Assembly (NCBI GenBank): GCA_964588695.1 | Contig: CAZPQK010000005.1 | Location: 186,001-250,000 of the forward strand | Source: CAZPQK01 sp964588695 | Lineage (GTDB): Bacteria; Krumholzibacteriota; Krumholzibacteriia; WVZY01; JAKEHA01 | Direction of reading: 5' to 3' | Length of the DNA: 64,000 bases | Part shown: positions 41,254 through 50,783 of the stretch, piece after piece | Position numbering within the stretch: the stretch's first letter is position 1 | How the letters are laid out: the number at the start of each line of letters is the position of its first letter | Program-made: the position numbers and the translations under genes | The notes under the pieces: model-generated | What the model was told of the DNA's origin: nothing | The model's database searches: none | What the model saw: only the letters and a program-made list of their open reading frames with translations

Positions 41254-43983
41254 ATGGCCTTAGCGCTCGTTGACGGGCATGCGTTGATCTATCGATCGCA
41301 CTTTGCGTTTGCCCGCCAGCCGTTAACCAACTCTTCGGGGCAGGAAACGAGCGCAGTGTTCGGATTCATGAACACGTTACTCACGTTGCTGCAGACCCGT
41401 GACCCCGAACATCTAGGCGTTATTTTTGACGCGCCCGGTCCCACGTTTCGCCACGAACAGTTTGAAGATTACAAAGCCACGCGACCGCCCACTCCGGTGC
41501 CGATTATTGAGCAACTGCCAATCGTCTGCGAGTTGTTGGACGCCATGTCGATTGCGCGACTGGAACGCGTGGGCTATGAAGCCGACGACATCATTGCGAC
41601 TCTTGCTACTCGATTTGCCGACCAAACCCCGGTCGACATTATCTCGGGAGACAAGGACCTTTTGCAACTGGTCACCGATAAAGTGTCGGTAATTCGACCC
41701 GGCCGCGGCAGCGTGCTGGAGAACGTCATCACTCCCGAGAACATCGTCGAAATCCTTGGGCTTCCCGCCGAACAAGTAGTGGACTATCTGGCTCTGGTTG
41801 GAGATACCAGTGACAACGTTCCGGGCGTTCGCGGAGTCGGCCAAAAAACCGCGCTCAAGCTTTTGCTGGAATACGGGGGGCTGGATGGAATTTACAATCA
41901 CCTCGACGACCTCGGCAAAGGGGCGACGCGTAAGAAGCTCGAGGCGAGCAGAACCGACGCCTACCTTTCGCGGCAACTGGTCACCCTTCATCGCGAAGTT
42001 CCCCTGGAGGTCACGTTAAACGACTTTGCTCGTGGTAGCTACGATCGTGACCGAATGAAAGCGCTGTTGACCGAACTTGAGTTCGATCGTCTGGCGCGGT
42101 CTTTGTTGGACGCCGAACCGAAAGCCGCTCCCGAGCCACTGCCGACGGTTTCGACGCAGCGTTATCATGCCGTAACCGACGAATCGGCACTGGCGAACCT
42201 GGCCGCCGTCCTGCGCGAGTGCGACGAGTTCGCGGTCGATACCGAAACATCGTCTCCCGATCCGATGTCGTGCGAGTTGGCCGGTATTTCGGTAAGCACC
42301 GAGCCCGGCAACGGGTGGTATGTACCCGTTACCAGCACAATTCCTGGGGATGGTCCGACGCTGTTTGACGCTCCTCAGGCGCCGGGACTTTCGCTGAACC
42401 TGGTTCGGCAATACCTGGCGGATGTGTTTGCCGCTTCCACACCAAAGAAGATTGGGCAGAACATAAAGTTTGACGCCATCGTGCTTGAACGCTCCGGCTT
42501 GCCACTGTCGGGAATTGGGTTTGACACAATGATCGCATCGTACTGTTTGGATCCGGCGCGACGCAGTCATTCCCTCGACAACCTTGCTAAAGATTTCTTT
42601 GCTCACGAAATGATCCATTTTGCCGACCTCTTCGAAAGACGCACGTCCAAAAAGGACATCCGTACGGTGCCTTTGGAAAAGGTGGTCGATTACGCCAGTG
42701 AAGACGCCGACTACACGCTTCGCTTACAGCAAGCGTTTGCACCAATGATCGAAGCGTCGCCTGCGCGTTCGCTTTTCTACGAAGTGGAGATGCCGCTTAG
42801 CGAAGTGTTGCGCGCGATGGAAATGACCGGCGTCGCGGTGGATGTTGCGTTTTTGGGCGAAATGTCGACACGCTATGCCGAGCAAATTGGGAAGCTGGAA
42901 GAGGCAATCTTCGCCGAGGTCGGCGAGCGGTTTAACATCAACTCCACGCCTACGCTCCGCGACGTGTTGTTTAACAAGCTCGGTTTAAAGCCTTCGCGCA
43001 AAACTAAAACCGGATACTCCACCGACGTTGACGTTCTTAATCAGTTGGCCGACCAACACGCTGTGCCCAAACTGCTGCTTCAGTACCGCCAATTGGTAAA
43101 GCTGAAGAGTACCTACATCGATGCATTGCCGCGACTGGTCAATGCCCAAAGCCAGCGTGTCCATACGTCGTACAACCAGGCGGTGGCTTCCACGGGGCGC
43201 CTCTCGTCGTCCGATCCTAACCTTCAAAACATTCCCATTCGAACCGACGAAGGGCGTGAAATCCGACGCGCGTTTGTCGCGGACAACGACTGGGTTCTGG
43301 TCGACGCAGACTATTCGCAAATCGAGCTTCGGATTCTGGCCCATGCATCGCGCGATGAAGGGTTGATAGAGGCATTTCGCGAGGACGCCGACATTCACCG
43401 TCGGACCGCCGCCAAGATTCTGGGAAAGTCGGAAGCCGACGTGTCCGACGAGATGCGCAACCGCGCCAAAACGGTTAACTTTGGTATTGTCTACGGAATG
43501 GGCGCCCGCGGCCTGGCACAATCGTTGGACATTGATGTGGCGGAAGCCAAAACATTTATCGACGAGTACTTTGCGTCCTACCCTGGCGTTAAGCGCTTCA
43601 TCGACGAGACCATAAACGGCGCGCGCGAGTCCCAACACGTTAGCACCTTGCTAGGGCGTCTGCGCAATTTGCCCGACATTAACTCGGCGAACGGTCGCGC
43701 ACGATCCTTCTCCGAACGTATCGCCGTGAATACACCCATTCAAGGCACAGCGGCCGACATTATCAAGTTGGCGATGCTTAACGTCGACCAGACCTTTCGC
43801 GAGCGAGGTTACAAAGCACGCATGATCTTGCAGGTTCACGACGAGCTTTTGTTTGAAGTGCCACCGGACGAAGTTAACGAAGTCTCGGCGACGGTGCGGG
43901 AATGCATGGAACAAGCTATAGCGCTGGAGGTTCCGCTGAAAGTGGACATCGGTACCGGCAAGAACTGGCTGGAGGCGCACTAG
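41254..43983 (+). CDS. polA: DNA polymerase I
   Basis: Gap repair and Okazaki-fragment maturation. All three domains are intact over 909 residues: 5'-3' exonuclease (about 1-290, VDGHALIYRSHFAF and ISGDKDLLQLV), 3'-5' proofreading exonuclease with its acidic residues preserved (AVDTETSS, IGQNIKFDAIV, YASEDADYTLRL), and polymerase motifs A (VDADYSQIELRILAH), B (RNRAKTVNFGIVYGMG) and C (LQVHDELLFE). Starts at the base after the nadD stop. Confidence 0.97.
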   Translation: MALALVDGHALIYRSHFAFARQPLTNSSGQETSAVFGFMNTLLTLLQTRDPEHLGVIFDAPGPTFRHEQFEDYKATRPPTPVPIIEQLPIVCELLDAMSIARLERVGYEADDIIATLATRFADQTPVDIISGDKDLLQLVTDKVSVIRPGRGSVLENVITPENIVEILGLPAEQVVDYLALVGDTSDNVPGVRGVGQKTALKLLLEYGGLDGIYNHLDDLGKGATRKKLEASRTDAYLSRQLVTLHREVPLEVTLNDFARGSYDRDRMKALLTELEFDRLARSLLDAEPKAAPEPLPTVSTQRYHAVTDESALANLAAVLRECDEFAVDTETSSPDPMSCELAGISVSTEPGNGWYVPVTSTIPGDGPTLFDAPQAPGLSLNLVRQYLADVFAASTPKKIGQNIKFDAIVLERSGLPLSGIGFDTMIASYCLDPARRSHSLDNLAKDFFAHEMIHFADLFERRTSKKDIRTVPLEKVVDYASEDADYTLRLQQAFAPMIEASPARSLFYEVEMPLSEVLRAMEMTGVAVDVAFLGEMSTRYAEQIGKLEEAIFAEVGERFNINSTPTLRDVLFNKLGLKPSRKTKTGYSTDVDVLNQLADQHAVPKLLLQYRQLVKLKSTYIDALPRLVNAQSQRVHTSYNQAVASTGRLSSSDPNLQNIPIRTDEGREIRRAFVADNDWVLVDADYSQIELRILAHASRDEGLIEAFREDADIHRRTAAKILGKSEADVSDEMRNRAKTVNFGIVYGMGARGLAQSLDIDVAEAKTFIDEYFASYPGVKRFIDETINGARESQHVSTLLGRLRNLPDINSANGRARSFSERIAVNTPIQGTAADIIKLAMLNVDQTFRERGYKARMILQVHDELLFEVPPDEVNEVSATVRECMEQAIALEVPLKVDIGTGKNWLEAH

Positions 43984-44582
43984 TGAAGATCTTGGGCCTG
44001 GCAGGAGAATCGGGTACAGGAAAGTCGACGCTGGCAGGCTACCTGGTTACGCGCGGTGCGGAGCACATCGACTGCGACCGTGTGGGCCACGAACTCCTTG
44101 CCCATGACGCTGAGGTTAATCGGCTGGTGCGGGAATCGTTTGGCGACAGTGTTTTCGACGCGCAAGGCCAGGTTGACCGCCGGAAGTTGGGCGCGATTGT
44201 GTTTGCCGATACCGACGCGTTGAAGCGCTACGGCGACATTATTCATCCGGCGATTCGAACGGAGACCGGCAGGAGGGTTGACGCCATGCGAGATCGAAAC
44301 GTCCCTTTGGCGGTTGTCGACGGCGCTTTGCTGCTGACTTCCGAAATGCCGTTTGCCTATGACCTGTTGATTGCCTTGCGCTGTGATCCTCGCGAGCAAG
44401 TTCAACGGCTATTGGCGAGGGGGGACCGTAGCGAATCCGAAGTCCGCGCGCGTCTCGACAGCCAGGCAGGGATCCAGAAAAGTTTCGACAAAGCCGACGC
44501 CATCATCGATACTACCGGTGATCTGGAACACGCCGTAGAGGCCCTTAACCGCCTGGTAGACCCGTTGTTGCACCAGGCGTAG
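43983..44582 (+). CDS. coaE: dephospho-CoA kinase CoaE
   Basis: Last step of coenzyme A synthesis. P-loop GLAGESGTGKSTL replaces the common GLTGGIGSGKST; IDCDRVGHEL and HPAIRTETGRRV are family segments. GTG 43983 overlaps the polA stop by one base and gives 199 residues; the frame is open upstream but only as an overlap of polA. polA-coaE adjacency is common. The variant P-loop and weak C-terminal conservation lower certainty slightly. Confidence 0.88.
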   Translation: MKILGLAGESGTGKSTLAGYLVTRGAEHIDCDRVGHELLAHDAEVNRLVRESFGDSVFDAQGQVDRRKLGAIVFADTDALKRYGDIIHPAIRTETGRRVDAMRDRNVPLAVVDGALLLTSEMPFAYDLLIALRCDPREQVQRLLARGDRSESEVRARLDSQAGIQKSFDKADAIIDTTGDLEHAVEALNRLVDPLLHQA

Positions 44583-44599
44583 CTGTATCGGGAATCCCA

Positions 44600-45713
44600 A
44601 TGAAAGCGTTCGACGAAATTGCCAGCGCCCTGCGAGACCTTCGCACCAAAGCCGACAAACTAAAGGAGTGTCTTTGACGTTCCTGTCTTGGAATCCCGCC
44701 TGGCCGAACTAAACGCGGCGATGAACGAACAGGACTTTTGGCAGAACAAGGCCAACTCCGAGACCACCCTGCGCGAAGTCAAGTCCATCAAAAACAAACT
44801 CGAGCCTCTCCGCGACTTACTGTCGCGATTAGAGGATAGCGAGGAGTTGCTCGCACTGGCGCGCGAGGAAGATGATGAAGGCGTGATGGCCGAGTTGGGT
44901 AAAGAGGCAACCGCCATCGCTGATGAACTGGCAAGACAAGAAGTGGTCATGCTTTTTTCGGGACCCGATGACGGGCGCGGCGCCATTCTCACCATTCATC
45001 CCGGAGCCGGCGGTACCGAATCGATGGATTGGGCGGAGATGCTGTTGCGAATGTATACGCGCTTTGGCGAGCGCAGCGACCTGAACATGCGCGTGCTCGA
45101 TCATACGGCTGGCGACGAAGCGGGGATCAAAAGCGCGACACTGGAGTTTAAAGGTGAGCACGCGTTCGGCCAGTTGAAGGCCGAAAGCGGGGTGCACCGT
45201 CTGGTGAGGATTTCGCCGTTCGACGCCAGCGGTCGCCGTCACACTTCGTTTGCTTCGGTGTTTGTCTATCCAGAGATCGACGACAACATCGAGATCGAAG
45301 TGCGCGACGAAGACGTGCAGATGGATACCTACCGCGCGAGCGGTGCCGGGGGACAGCACGTGAATAAGACTGACAGCGCCGTTCGACTTACCCACAAGCC
45401 GTCGGGGATCGTGGTGCAGTGTCAAAGCGAACGCTCCCAGCATCGCAACAAAGAAAACGCGATGAAGATTCTGCGGGCACGGCTGTACGCCAAGCGCCAG
45501 GAAGAAGAGCGCGAGAAACTGGATAAGATGTTAGAAAGTCAGAAAGAGATATCCTGGGGGAGTCAGATCAGATCGTATGTGATTCACCCGTACAATATGG
45601 TCAAAGATCATCGCACCGACGAGCAAACTTCCGACGTGCAGCGCGTTTTGGATGGAGACCTGGACGCGTTTATCGAGGCATACCTGCATAAGTTCGCGGG
45701 CGCCACGGCTTAA
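44600..45713 (+). CDS. prfB: peptide chain release factor 2, expressed by programmed +1 frameshift
   Basis: Terminates translation at UAA and UGA. The gene begins in one frame at ATG 44600, meets an in-frame TGA at 44675-44677 after 25 codons, and continues in the +1 frame from GAC 44676 for about 345 codons. The RF2 anticodon-like SPF tripeptide (VRISPFDASG) and the peptidyl-release GGQ (GAGGQHVNKTDSAVRL) are present. The frameshift makes RF2 regulate its own level. Total about 370 residues. Confidence 0.95.
44663..44677 (+). promoter_or_regulatory. RF2 programmed frameshift site
   Basis: An internal Shine-Dalgarno AAGGAG (44663-44668), 3 bases, then CTT TGA C (44672-44678). Spacing and slippery codon equal the classic prfB site (AGGGGG-N3-CTT-TGA-C). 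Confidence 0.93.
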
Positions 45714-45725
45714 CCCAAATAAACA

Positions 45726-47210
45726 ATGAGCGAAGAACTACAAGGTTTCGAAAAGTTGCGCGCGATTCGCGTAGAGAAAATGGAAGGCCTGCGTGAGGCC
45801 GGGCAGAATCCTTACCCCTACCGTTTTCCGGTAACCCATTCGGTTGCCGAAGTCATGGCTGGAGAAAAAGCGCTAACCGACGAAGAGGCGACCGTGGCCA
45901 TTGCCGGTCGCTTGATGTCGTTGCGCGGACACGGTAAGACACAATTCGCCCACTTAGAGGACACCAGTGGTCGATTGCAAATCTACGTACGTCGGGATGA
46001 CCTGGGCGAAGAAGCTTTTAATGTGTTCAAGCTGGTCGAAGTTGGCGACGTCATCGGAGTATCGGGGAAGCTGTTTCGCACCAAGACCGACGAGCTAACC
46101 GTCCACATCGACCAATTTGAGGTGTTGTCAAAAGCGTTGCGGCCGCTGCCCGAAAAGTGGCACGGCCTCACCGACAAGGAAATCCGTTATCGGCAACGCT
46201 ACGTCGACCTGATTGTCAATCGCGATGTGCGGGAAGTTTTTGTCAAGCGTTCCCACCTGATCGAAACCATGCGGCAGTTTCTGCGTGGCCTCGATTTTTT
46301 GGAAGTGGAAACACCAATTCTACAGCCGCTGTATGGCGGAGCCGCCGCGCGCCCATTTGTTACCCATCACAATGCGCTCGACATGCCATTGTATCTGCGT
46401 ATCGCAAACGAGCTTTATCTGAAACGTTTGCTGGTTGGCGGTTTTGAACGAGTTTTCGAGTTTGCTAAGGACTTTCGCAACGAAGGCATCGATCGCTCAC
46501 ATAACCCCGAGTTCACGATGATGGAATGTTACGCGGCGTACCTCGACTACACCGACTACATGGACATGGTGGAAGACATGATGAAGGTGTTGGCCAAGGA
46601 ACTTACCGACGACGGAGCCGTGACTTATGGCGAACACAAGATTGACTTTAACCAACCGTGGCGACGCCTTCGATTTTTTGACGCCATTCAGGAAGCCACC
46701 GGCGTGGACTTTCGTGGAATGGCGGCGAATGACGTTCTAGCAGAAGCCAAACGCCTTGGCGTTAACTTGGAAAAAGGTACGCCGATTTCCAAGGCGCTGG
46801 ATGAAGTGTTTGGAGAAACGGCCGAACCGGGATTGATTCAGCCCACCTTCATTTATGACTATCCCAAGGAACTCTCGCCGCTGGCGAAAGATCACCGCAG
46901 CGAAGAAGGCCTGGTGGAGCGGTTCGAGCCTTACTTGTGTGGGTTCGAAGTGGGTAATGCGTTCTCTGAACTCAACGACCCGATCGAGCAACGGCGCCGT
47001 TTCGAACAACAGCTGAGCTTTCGCGACCAGGGCGACGACGAAGCCCATCAGTTGGACGAAGACTATTTGCGGGCGCTGGAGTACGGGATGCCGCCTGCCG
47101 CCGGCCTGGGAATCGGCATTGACCGGTTGACCATGGTGTTCACCAATAGCCATTCGATTCGCGACGTGATCTTCTTTCCGCACATGCGTCCGGAGGAAGG
47201 CCGCGACTGA
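45726..47210 (+). CDS. lysS: lysyl-tRNA synthetase, class II
   Basis: Charges tRNA-Lys. 494 residues: N-terminal OB-fold anticodon-binding domain (about 55-160), then the class II core with motif 1 near residue 195, motif 2 (FEFAKDFRNEGIDRSHNPEFTM, an Arg-containing loop) and motif 3 (GLGIGIDRLTMVFTN). prfB-lysS adjacency is also found in E. coli. Its TGA overlaps the next ATG. Confidence 0.95.
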   Translation: MSEELQGFEKLRAIRVEKMEGLREAGQNPYPYRFPVTHSVAEVMAGEKALTDEEATVAIAGRLMSLRGHGKTQFAHLEDTSGRLQIYVRRDDLGEEAFNVFKLVEVGDVIGVSGKLFRTKTDELTVHIDQFEVLSKALRPLPEKWHGLTDKEIRYRQRYVDLIVNRDVREVFVKRSHLIETMRQFLRGLDFLEVETPILQPLYGGAAARPFVTHHNALDMPLYLRIANELYLKRLLVGGFERVFEFAKDFRNEGIDRSHNPEFTMMECYAAYLDYTDYMDMVEDMMKVLAKELTDDGAVTYGEHKIDFNQPWRRLRFFDAIQEATGVDFRGMAANDVLAEAKRLGVNLEKGTPISKALDEVFGETAEPGLIQPTFIYDYPKELSPLAKDHRSEEGLVERFEPYLCGFEVGNAFSELNDPIEQRRRFEQQLSFRDQGDDEAHQLDEDYLRALEYGMPPAAGLGIGIDRLTMVFTNSHSIRDVIFFPHMRPEEGRD

Positions 47211-48466
47211 TGCGCTATACGCTGTTCGTAGCGCGACGGTACCTGCAGACCAAAAAGCGGTCGGCATTGGTGTCACGAATCACGTCCATCGCCATCGGCG
47301 GTGTGTTCGTTGGTGTCATGACGCTGGTCATTGTGTTGTCGGTGATCAACGGTTTTGAAACTGAGCTTCGCCAACGCATCGTCGGATTCAACACTCACGT
47401 CCTCGTGTTTGCTCGTCATGCCGAGGCCTGGAATGCTATAAACGACGTCGCCGAGGTGGTGAAGGATCGGGACGAAGTCGTGGGGGCCGCGCCGTTTGTG
47501 CGCTCGGAGGCGTTGGCCACCTACGAGATTATCCCCGGTCGCCGTACCAAGTTGCGGGGTGTGATCGTCAAGGGAATCGACCTTGTGCAAGAGGGGACGG
47601 TCTCGACGGTCATCGACAGTATCAAGCCCGAGATCACTAGTTTCGACGCCAGCATCTTCGACGACGACGAGCCCACGGTCGGTGTGGTACTCGGCCTCGA
47701 CCTCGCCACCGATTTGCAGGTTGGTCTGGGCGAGCGCATCGATTTAATCACGGGGCCGGCTACGCTAACCGGTACCGATGACGAACCAAAGTCGTTGCCG
47801 TGTCGGGTGCTGGGATTCTTCAACTCGGGCATGTACGAGTTCGATTCGCGCTTCGTGTACATGGATCTGCGCGACGCGGAGACTTTCTTCGACTTCGAGA
47901 CCGGAGTCCGTGGTCTGGGTCTGAAGCTCGACGACATGTATCGCGCCATGGAAGTCGACGGCGAACTTGTCGAACTGCTACCGGCGTTGGACTACGGAAC
48001 CAACAACTGGATCAACCTCAATCAAAACCTCTTCAGTTACATGAAAATCGAAAAGACGCTCATGTTCCTGATGCTCACGCTGATTATCCTGGTTGCGGCC
48101 TTCAACCTGGTCGGGATGCTGACCATGGTCATTATGGAAAAGCGCCGGGAAATCGGCATTCTGCGCTCGATGGGTGCGCCGGCGCGCGGGGTGATGTCGA
48201 TTTTTATGCTTGAAGGCACCGCGATTGGGGTTGCGGGTACGTTTGGGGGGCTTATTGCGGGTTGGGTGGCCTGCCTGTTGCTTGACCGATTTGCCCTCGA
48301 CTTGCCGGGCGACGTGTATTTCATTAAGACCCTGCCGGTGCTGGTGCAGTGGAAGGATCTGGCGCTGGTGGCGGTAAGTTCGGTGTTTATTTGTTTTATG
48401 GCAACGGTTTACCCCAGCTGGGAGGCCAGTCAAATGGTGCCCGTTGAAGCCATTCGCAACGAGTAG
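47210..48466 (+). CDS. lipoprotein-releasing ABC transporter permease (LolC/LolE family)
   Basis: Inner-membrane permease that extracts outer-membrane lipoproteins for LolA. 418 residues: one N-terminal helix after the typical FVARRYLQTKKRSALVSRIT, a large periplasmic domain (about 45-270), and three C-terminal helices of the FtsX domain with MEKRREIGILRSMGAPARGV. Only one permease gene is present next to lolD, so a LolC/LolE homodimer (LolF type) is likely rather than a CE pair. ATG overlaps the lysS stop (TGATG). Confidence 0.9.
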   Translation: MRYTLFVARRYLQTKKRSALVSRITSIAIGGVFVGVMTLVIVLSVINGFETELRQRIVGFNTHVLVFARHAEAWNAINDVAEVVKDRDEVVGAAPFVRSEALATYEIIPGRRTKLRGVIVKGIDLVQEGTVSTVIDSIKPEITSFDASIFDDDEPTVGVVLGLDLATDLQVGLGERIDLITGPATLTGTDDEPKSLPCRVLGFFNSGMYEFDSRFVYMDLRDAETFFDFETGVRGLGLKLDDMYRAMEVDGELVELLPALDYGTNNWINLNQNLFSYMKIEKTLMFLMLTLIILVAAFNLVGMLTMVIMEKRREIGILRSMGAPARGVMSIFMLEGTAIGVAGTFGGLIAGWVACLLLDRFALDLPGDVYFIKTLPVLVQWKDLALVAVSSVFICFMATVYPSWEASQMVPVEAIRNE

Positions 48467-48527
48467 AGTCCTTGGTGCCAGCCGGATCGCGGCTTAAGTT
48501 ACCAGGGAAAGGGTCGATCAGGAGAAC

Positions 48528-49199
48528 ATGCTTCTATCCGCACAAGAGATCAGCAAGAGCTACTACCTGGGCGATAAGCGGGTTGATGTTCTGCAGGACG
48601 CCAGCCTGCAGGTCGACACCGGCGAAGTCGTTGCTGTAATCGGTGCATCTGGTTCGGGCAAGAGCACGCTGTTGCACATTCTGGGATCGCTCGATCATCC
48701 CGATGCAGGCACAGTCAGCATTGCCGGCCAGGATGTTTCTCGGTTGAAACCCAGAGCGCTGGATCGACTGCGCAGCGACGAGATTGGTTTCATTTTTCAA
48801 TTTCATTTTCTGCTGCCAGATTTCAGCGCGCTGGAAAACGTAATGATGCCGAGGCTGGTTCGAGGAGAAGATGGCGCGCACGAAGCCGACGCTCGGGAAT
48901 GGTTGGACCGCGTGGGGTTGGGGCATCGAGTTGACCACCGTCCCAGTGAACTATCCGGCGGCGAACAACAACGCGTCGCCGTAGCGCGCGCGTTTATGAA
49001 CGACCCCAGCGTAGTGTTTGCCGACGAACCCACCGGTAACCTCGACGATGCCACCGGCGACGAAATCCACACGCTGATTCGCGAGCTTTCGCGCGAACGC
49101 GGACAGTCGTTCGTTGTCGTTACGCACAAACGCGAGTTCTCGCAGTTCGCCGATCGCACGGTGGAGTTGGTTGACGGCGCTCTCCGACAGGTAAGTTAG
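48528..49199 (+). CDS. lolD: lipoprotein-releasing ABC transporter ATPase LolD
   Basis: ATPase of the Lol transporter. Walker A GASGSGKSTLL, signature LSGGEQQRVAVARAF, Walker B VVFADEPTGNLD and the switch His in VVVTHKREF are all present in 223 residues. AGGAG precedes the ATG. mcsA begins 2 bases after the stop, joining lipoprotein sorting to the protein-arginine-kinase genes. Confidence 0.92.
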   Translation: MLLSAQEISKSYYLGDKRVDVLQDASLQVDTGEVVAVIGASGSGKSTLLHILGSLDHPDAGTVSIAGQDVSRLKPRALDRLRSDEIGFIFQFHFLLPDFSALENVMMPRLVRGEDGAHEADAREWLDRVGLGHRVDHRPSELSGGEQQRVAVARAFMNDPSVVFADEPTGNLDDATGDEIHTLIRELSRERGQSFVVVTHKREFSQFADRTVELVDGALRQVS

Positions 49200-49201
49200 C
49201 G

Positions 49202-49720
49202 ATGGCGGTCACCTGTAAGATGTGCTCGCAGCGCGCGGCGACTGTACATTTCACCGAGATTGTAAACGGCAAGATGGTGAGTCTGCATTTGTGCGCGGAA
49301 TGCGCGCGCGACAAGGGAATCGAAGTGCAGAGCGCGTCCAGCTATGGCATGGGGGATCTGGTTGCTGGACTCATCGACACATCAGTCGACACCGAAGCCG
49401 AAAAGATTGGCCGGGTGCGTTGCCCCGCGTGTTCGTTCGAGTTTTCCGAATTCAAGAAGGTCGGACGTTTTGGCTGCCCCGAATGCTACGACGCCTTCGT
49501 AACCCAACTGATGCCAATGCTGCGCCACATCCACGGCGCCACACAGCATCGCGGTAAAGCGCCGGCACATATGCGTGCTCAGATTCGCCGCGACCAGACT
49601 CGCGCGGAACTCGAAGAGGATTTGCGTGAAGCGGTGCGCGAAGAAGACTTCGAACGCGCCGCCAACTTGCGGGACCGAATTCGGTCGCTGACCGAAGAAG
49701 AGGGGGCGGGCAATGAGTAA
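49202..49720 (+). CDS. mcsA: McsA, activator of the protein arginine kinase
   Basis: Zinc protein that binds and activates McsB. 172 residues: first cysteine set CKMC and LHLCAECAR (residues 5-37), second RCPACSFEF and GCPECYDAF (about 72-100), and a C-terminal UVR motif (LREAVREEDFERAANLRDRI). Its stop overlaps the mcsB ATG by 8 bases. In Bacillota the gene order is ctsR-mcsA-mcsB-clpC; here ctsR is missing. Confidence 0.9.
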   Translation: MAVTCKMCSQRAATVHFTEIVNGKMVSLHLCAECARDKGIEVQSASSYGMGDLVAGLIDTSVDTEAEKIGRVRCPACSFEFSEFKKVGRFGCPECYDAFVTQLMPMLRHIHGATQHRGKAPAHMRAQIRRDQTRAELEEDLREAVREEDFERAANLRDRIRSLTEEEGAGNE

Positions 49721-50771
49721 CCTTATGCATCGTCCCGGGCTCTGGTTGGATTCGGGCGGTTCGGAGGGAGAGATTATCCTGTCCTCACGGGTTCGTTTGG
49801 CGAGGAATCTGACCGACTACGCCTTTACCCATACCTGCGACACGCAAACCCTGGAACAGATCCTTAACACAACCAAAGCCGCGGCAACCAACACCACGAC
49901 GTTCACCCCGCACCGCTACGTGGCGATGGGGGATCTTTCCACACTGGATCGCCAGTTTCTGGCCGAGCGCCACCTGGTCAGCCGCGAGTTCCTGTTCAAC
50001 TCCACCCACCGCGGGCTGGTGATCAACGAGACCGAAGATATTTGCCTGATGATTAACGAAGAGGATCATCTGCGGCTACAGGCGTTCGGGCCGGGGTTGT
50101 CGCTGGAGAAGACCTACGAACGGGCCAGCAAGCTCGACGACGAACTGGCGCCAGCACTCGATTTGGCGTTTGACGGACGATTTGGCTATCTTACGGCATG
50201 TCCGACCAACCTGGGGACGGGTATGCGCGCCTCAGTGCTGATTCACCTGCCAGGGCTGGTTCATACCAAGGAAATCGAGAAATTGCTCGATTCGCTGCGG
50301 AAACTCAACCATTCGATCCGAGGCCTTTACGGCGAGGGGTCCGAAGTAATGGGCAATTTTTTCCAGATTTCCAATGCGGCGACCCTGGGGGCGCCGGAAG
50401 CGGAGATCGTAGCGGGACTTCGCGAGATGGTGGTAAAGATCATCGGTTTCGAGCGTAAGGCCCGCGAGATGCTCCTACGCAAGGCACGGAGCTTGCTGGA
50501 GGATAAAGTCTGGCGTGCCTACGGGTTACTTCGATATGCTCGGAGCGTGAACACCAAAGAGGCCCTTAGTTTGATCTCTGCCGTGCGGTTGGGGGTCGGG
50601 CTGGGAGTGATTACCGACGTGGATATCCGCACCCTCAATGAGCTGTTAGTTTACACCCAGCCGGCCCACCTGCAGCGGGTCGGGAACACGACGATGGACG
50701 CGAACGAACGCGACGTCGCTCGCGCGTCTTACATTCGAGAACGGTTGGCCCAGCCAAAGAAACGCGATTGA
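49713..50771 (+). CDS. mcsB: protein arginine kinase McsB
   Basis: Phosphorylates arginines on damaged proteins, marking them for ClpC-ClpP. Phosphagen-kinase fold in 352 residues: ILSSRVRLARNL (ATP phosphate-binding arginines), MINEEDHLRLQ (catalytic acidic loop) and YLTACPTNLGTGMRASV (conserved cysteine and guanidino-kinase signature). All look intact, so an active kinase is expected. Arginine kinases of metabolites share these motifs, but neighbours McsA and ClpC settle the assignment. Confidence 0.93.
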   Translation: MSNLMHRPGLWLDSGGSEGEIILSSRVRLARNLTDYAFTHTCDTQTLEQILNTTKAAATNTTTFTPHRYVAMGDLSTLDRQFLAERHLVSREFLFNSTHRGLVINETEDICLMINEEDHLRLQAFGPGLSLEKTYERASKLDDELAPALDLAFDGRFGYLTACPTNLGTGMRASVLIHLPGLVHTKEIEKLLDSLRKLNHSIRGLYGEGSEVMGNFFQISNAATLGAPEAEIVAGLREMVVKIIGFERKAREMLLRKARSLLEDKVWRAYGLLRYARSVNTKEALSLISAVRLGVGLGVITDVDIRTLNELLVYTQPAHLQRVGNTTMDANERDVARASYIRERLAQPKKRD

Positions 50772-50783
50772 GGAGTCATCTAG

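Noticed and set aside
43902..43982. Upstream extension of coaE
   Set aside because: It lies inside polA; the family N-terminus begins at GTG 43983.
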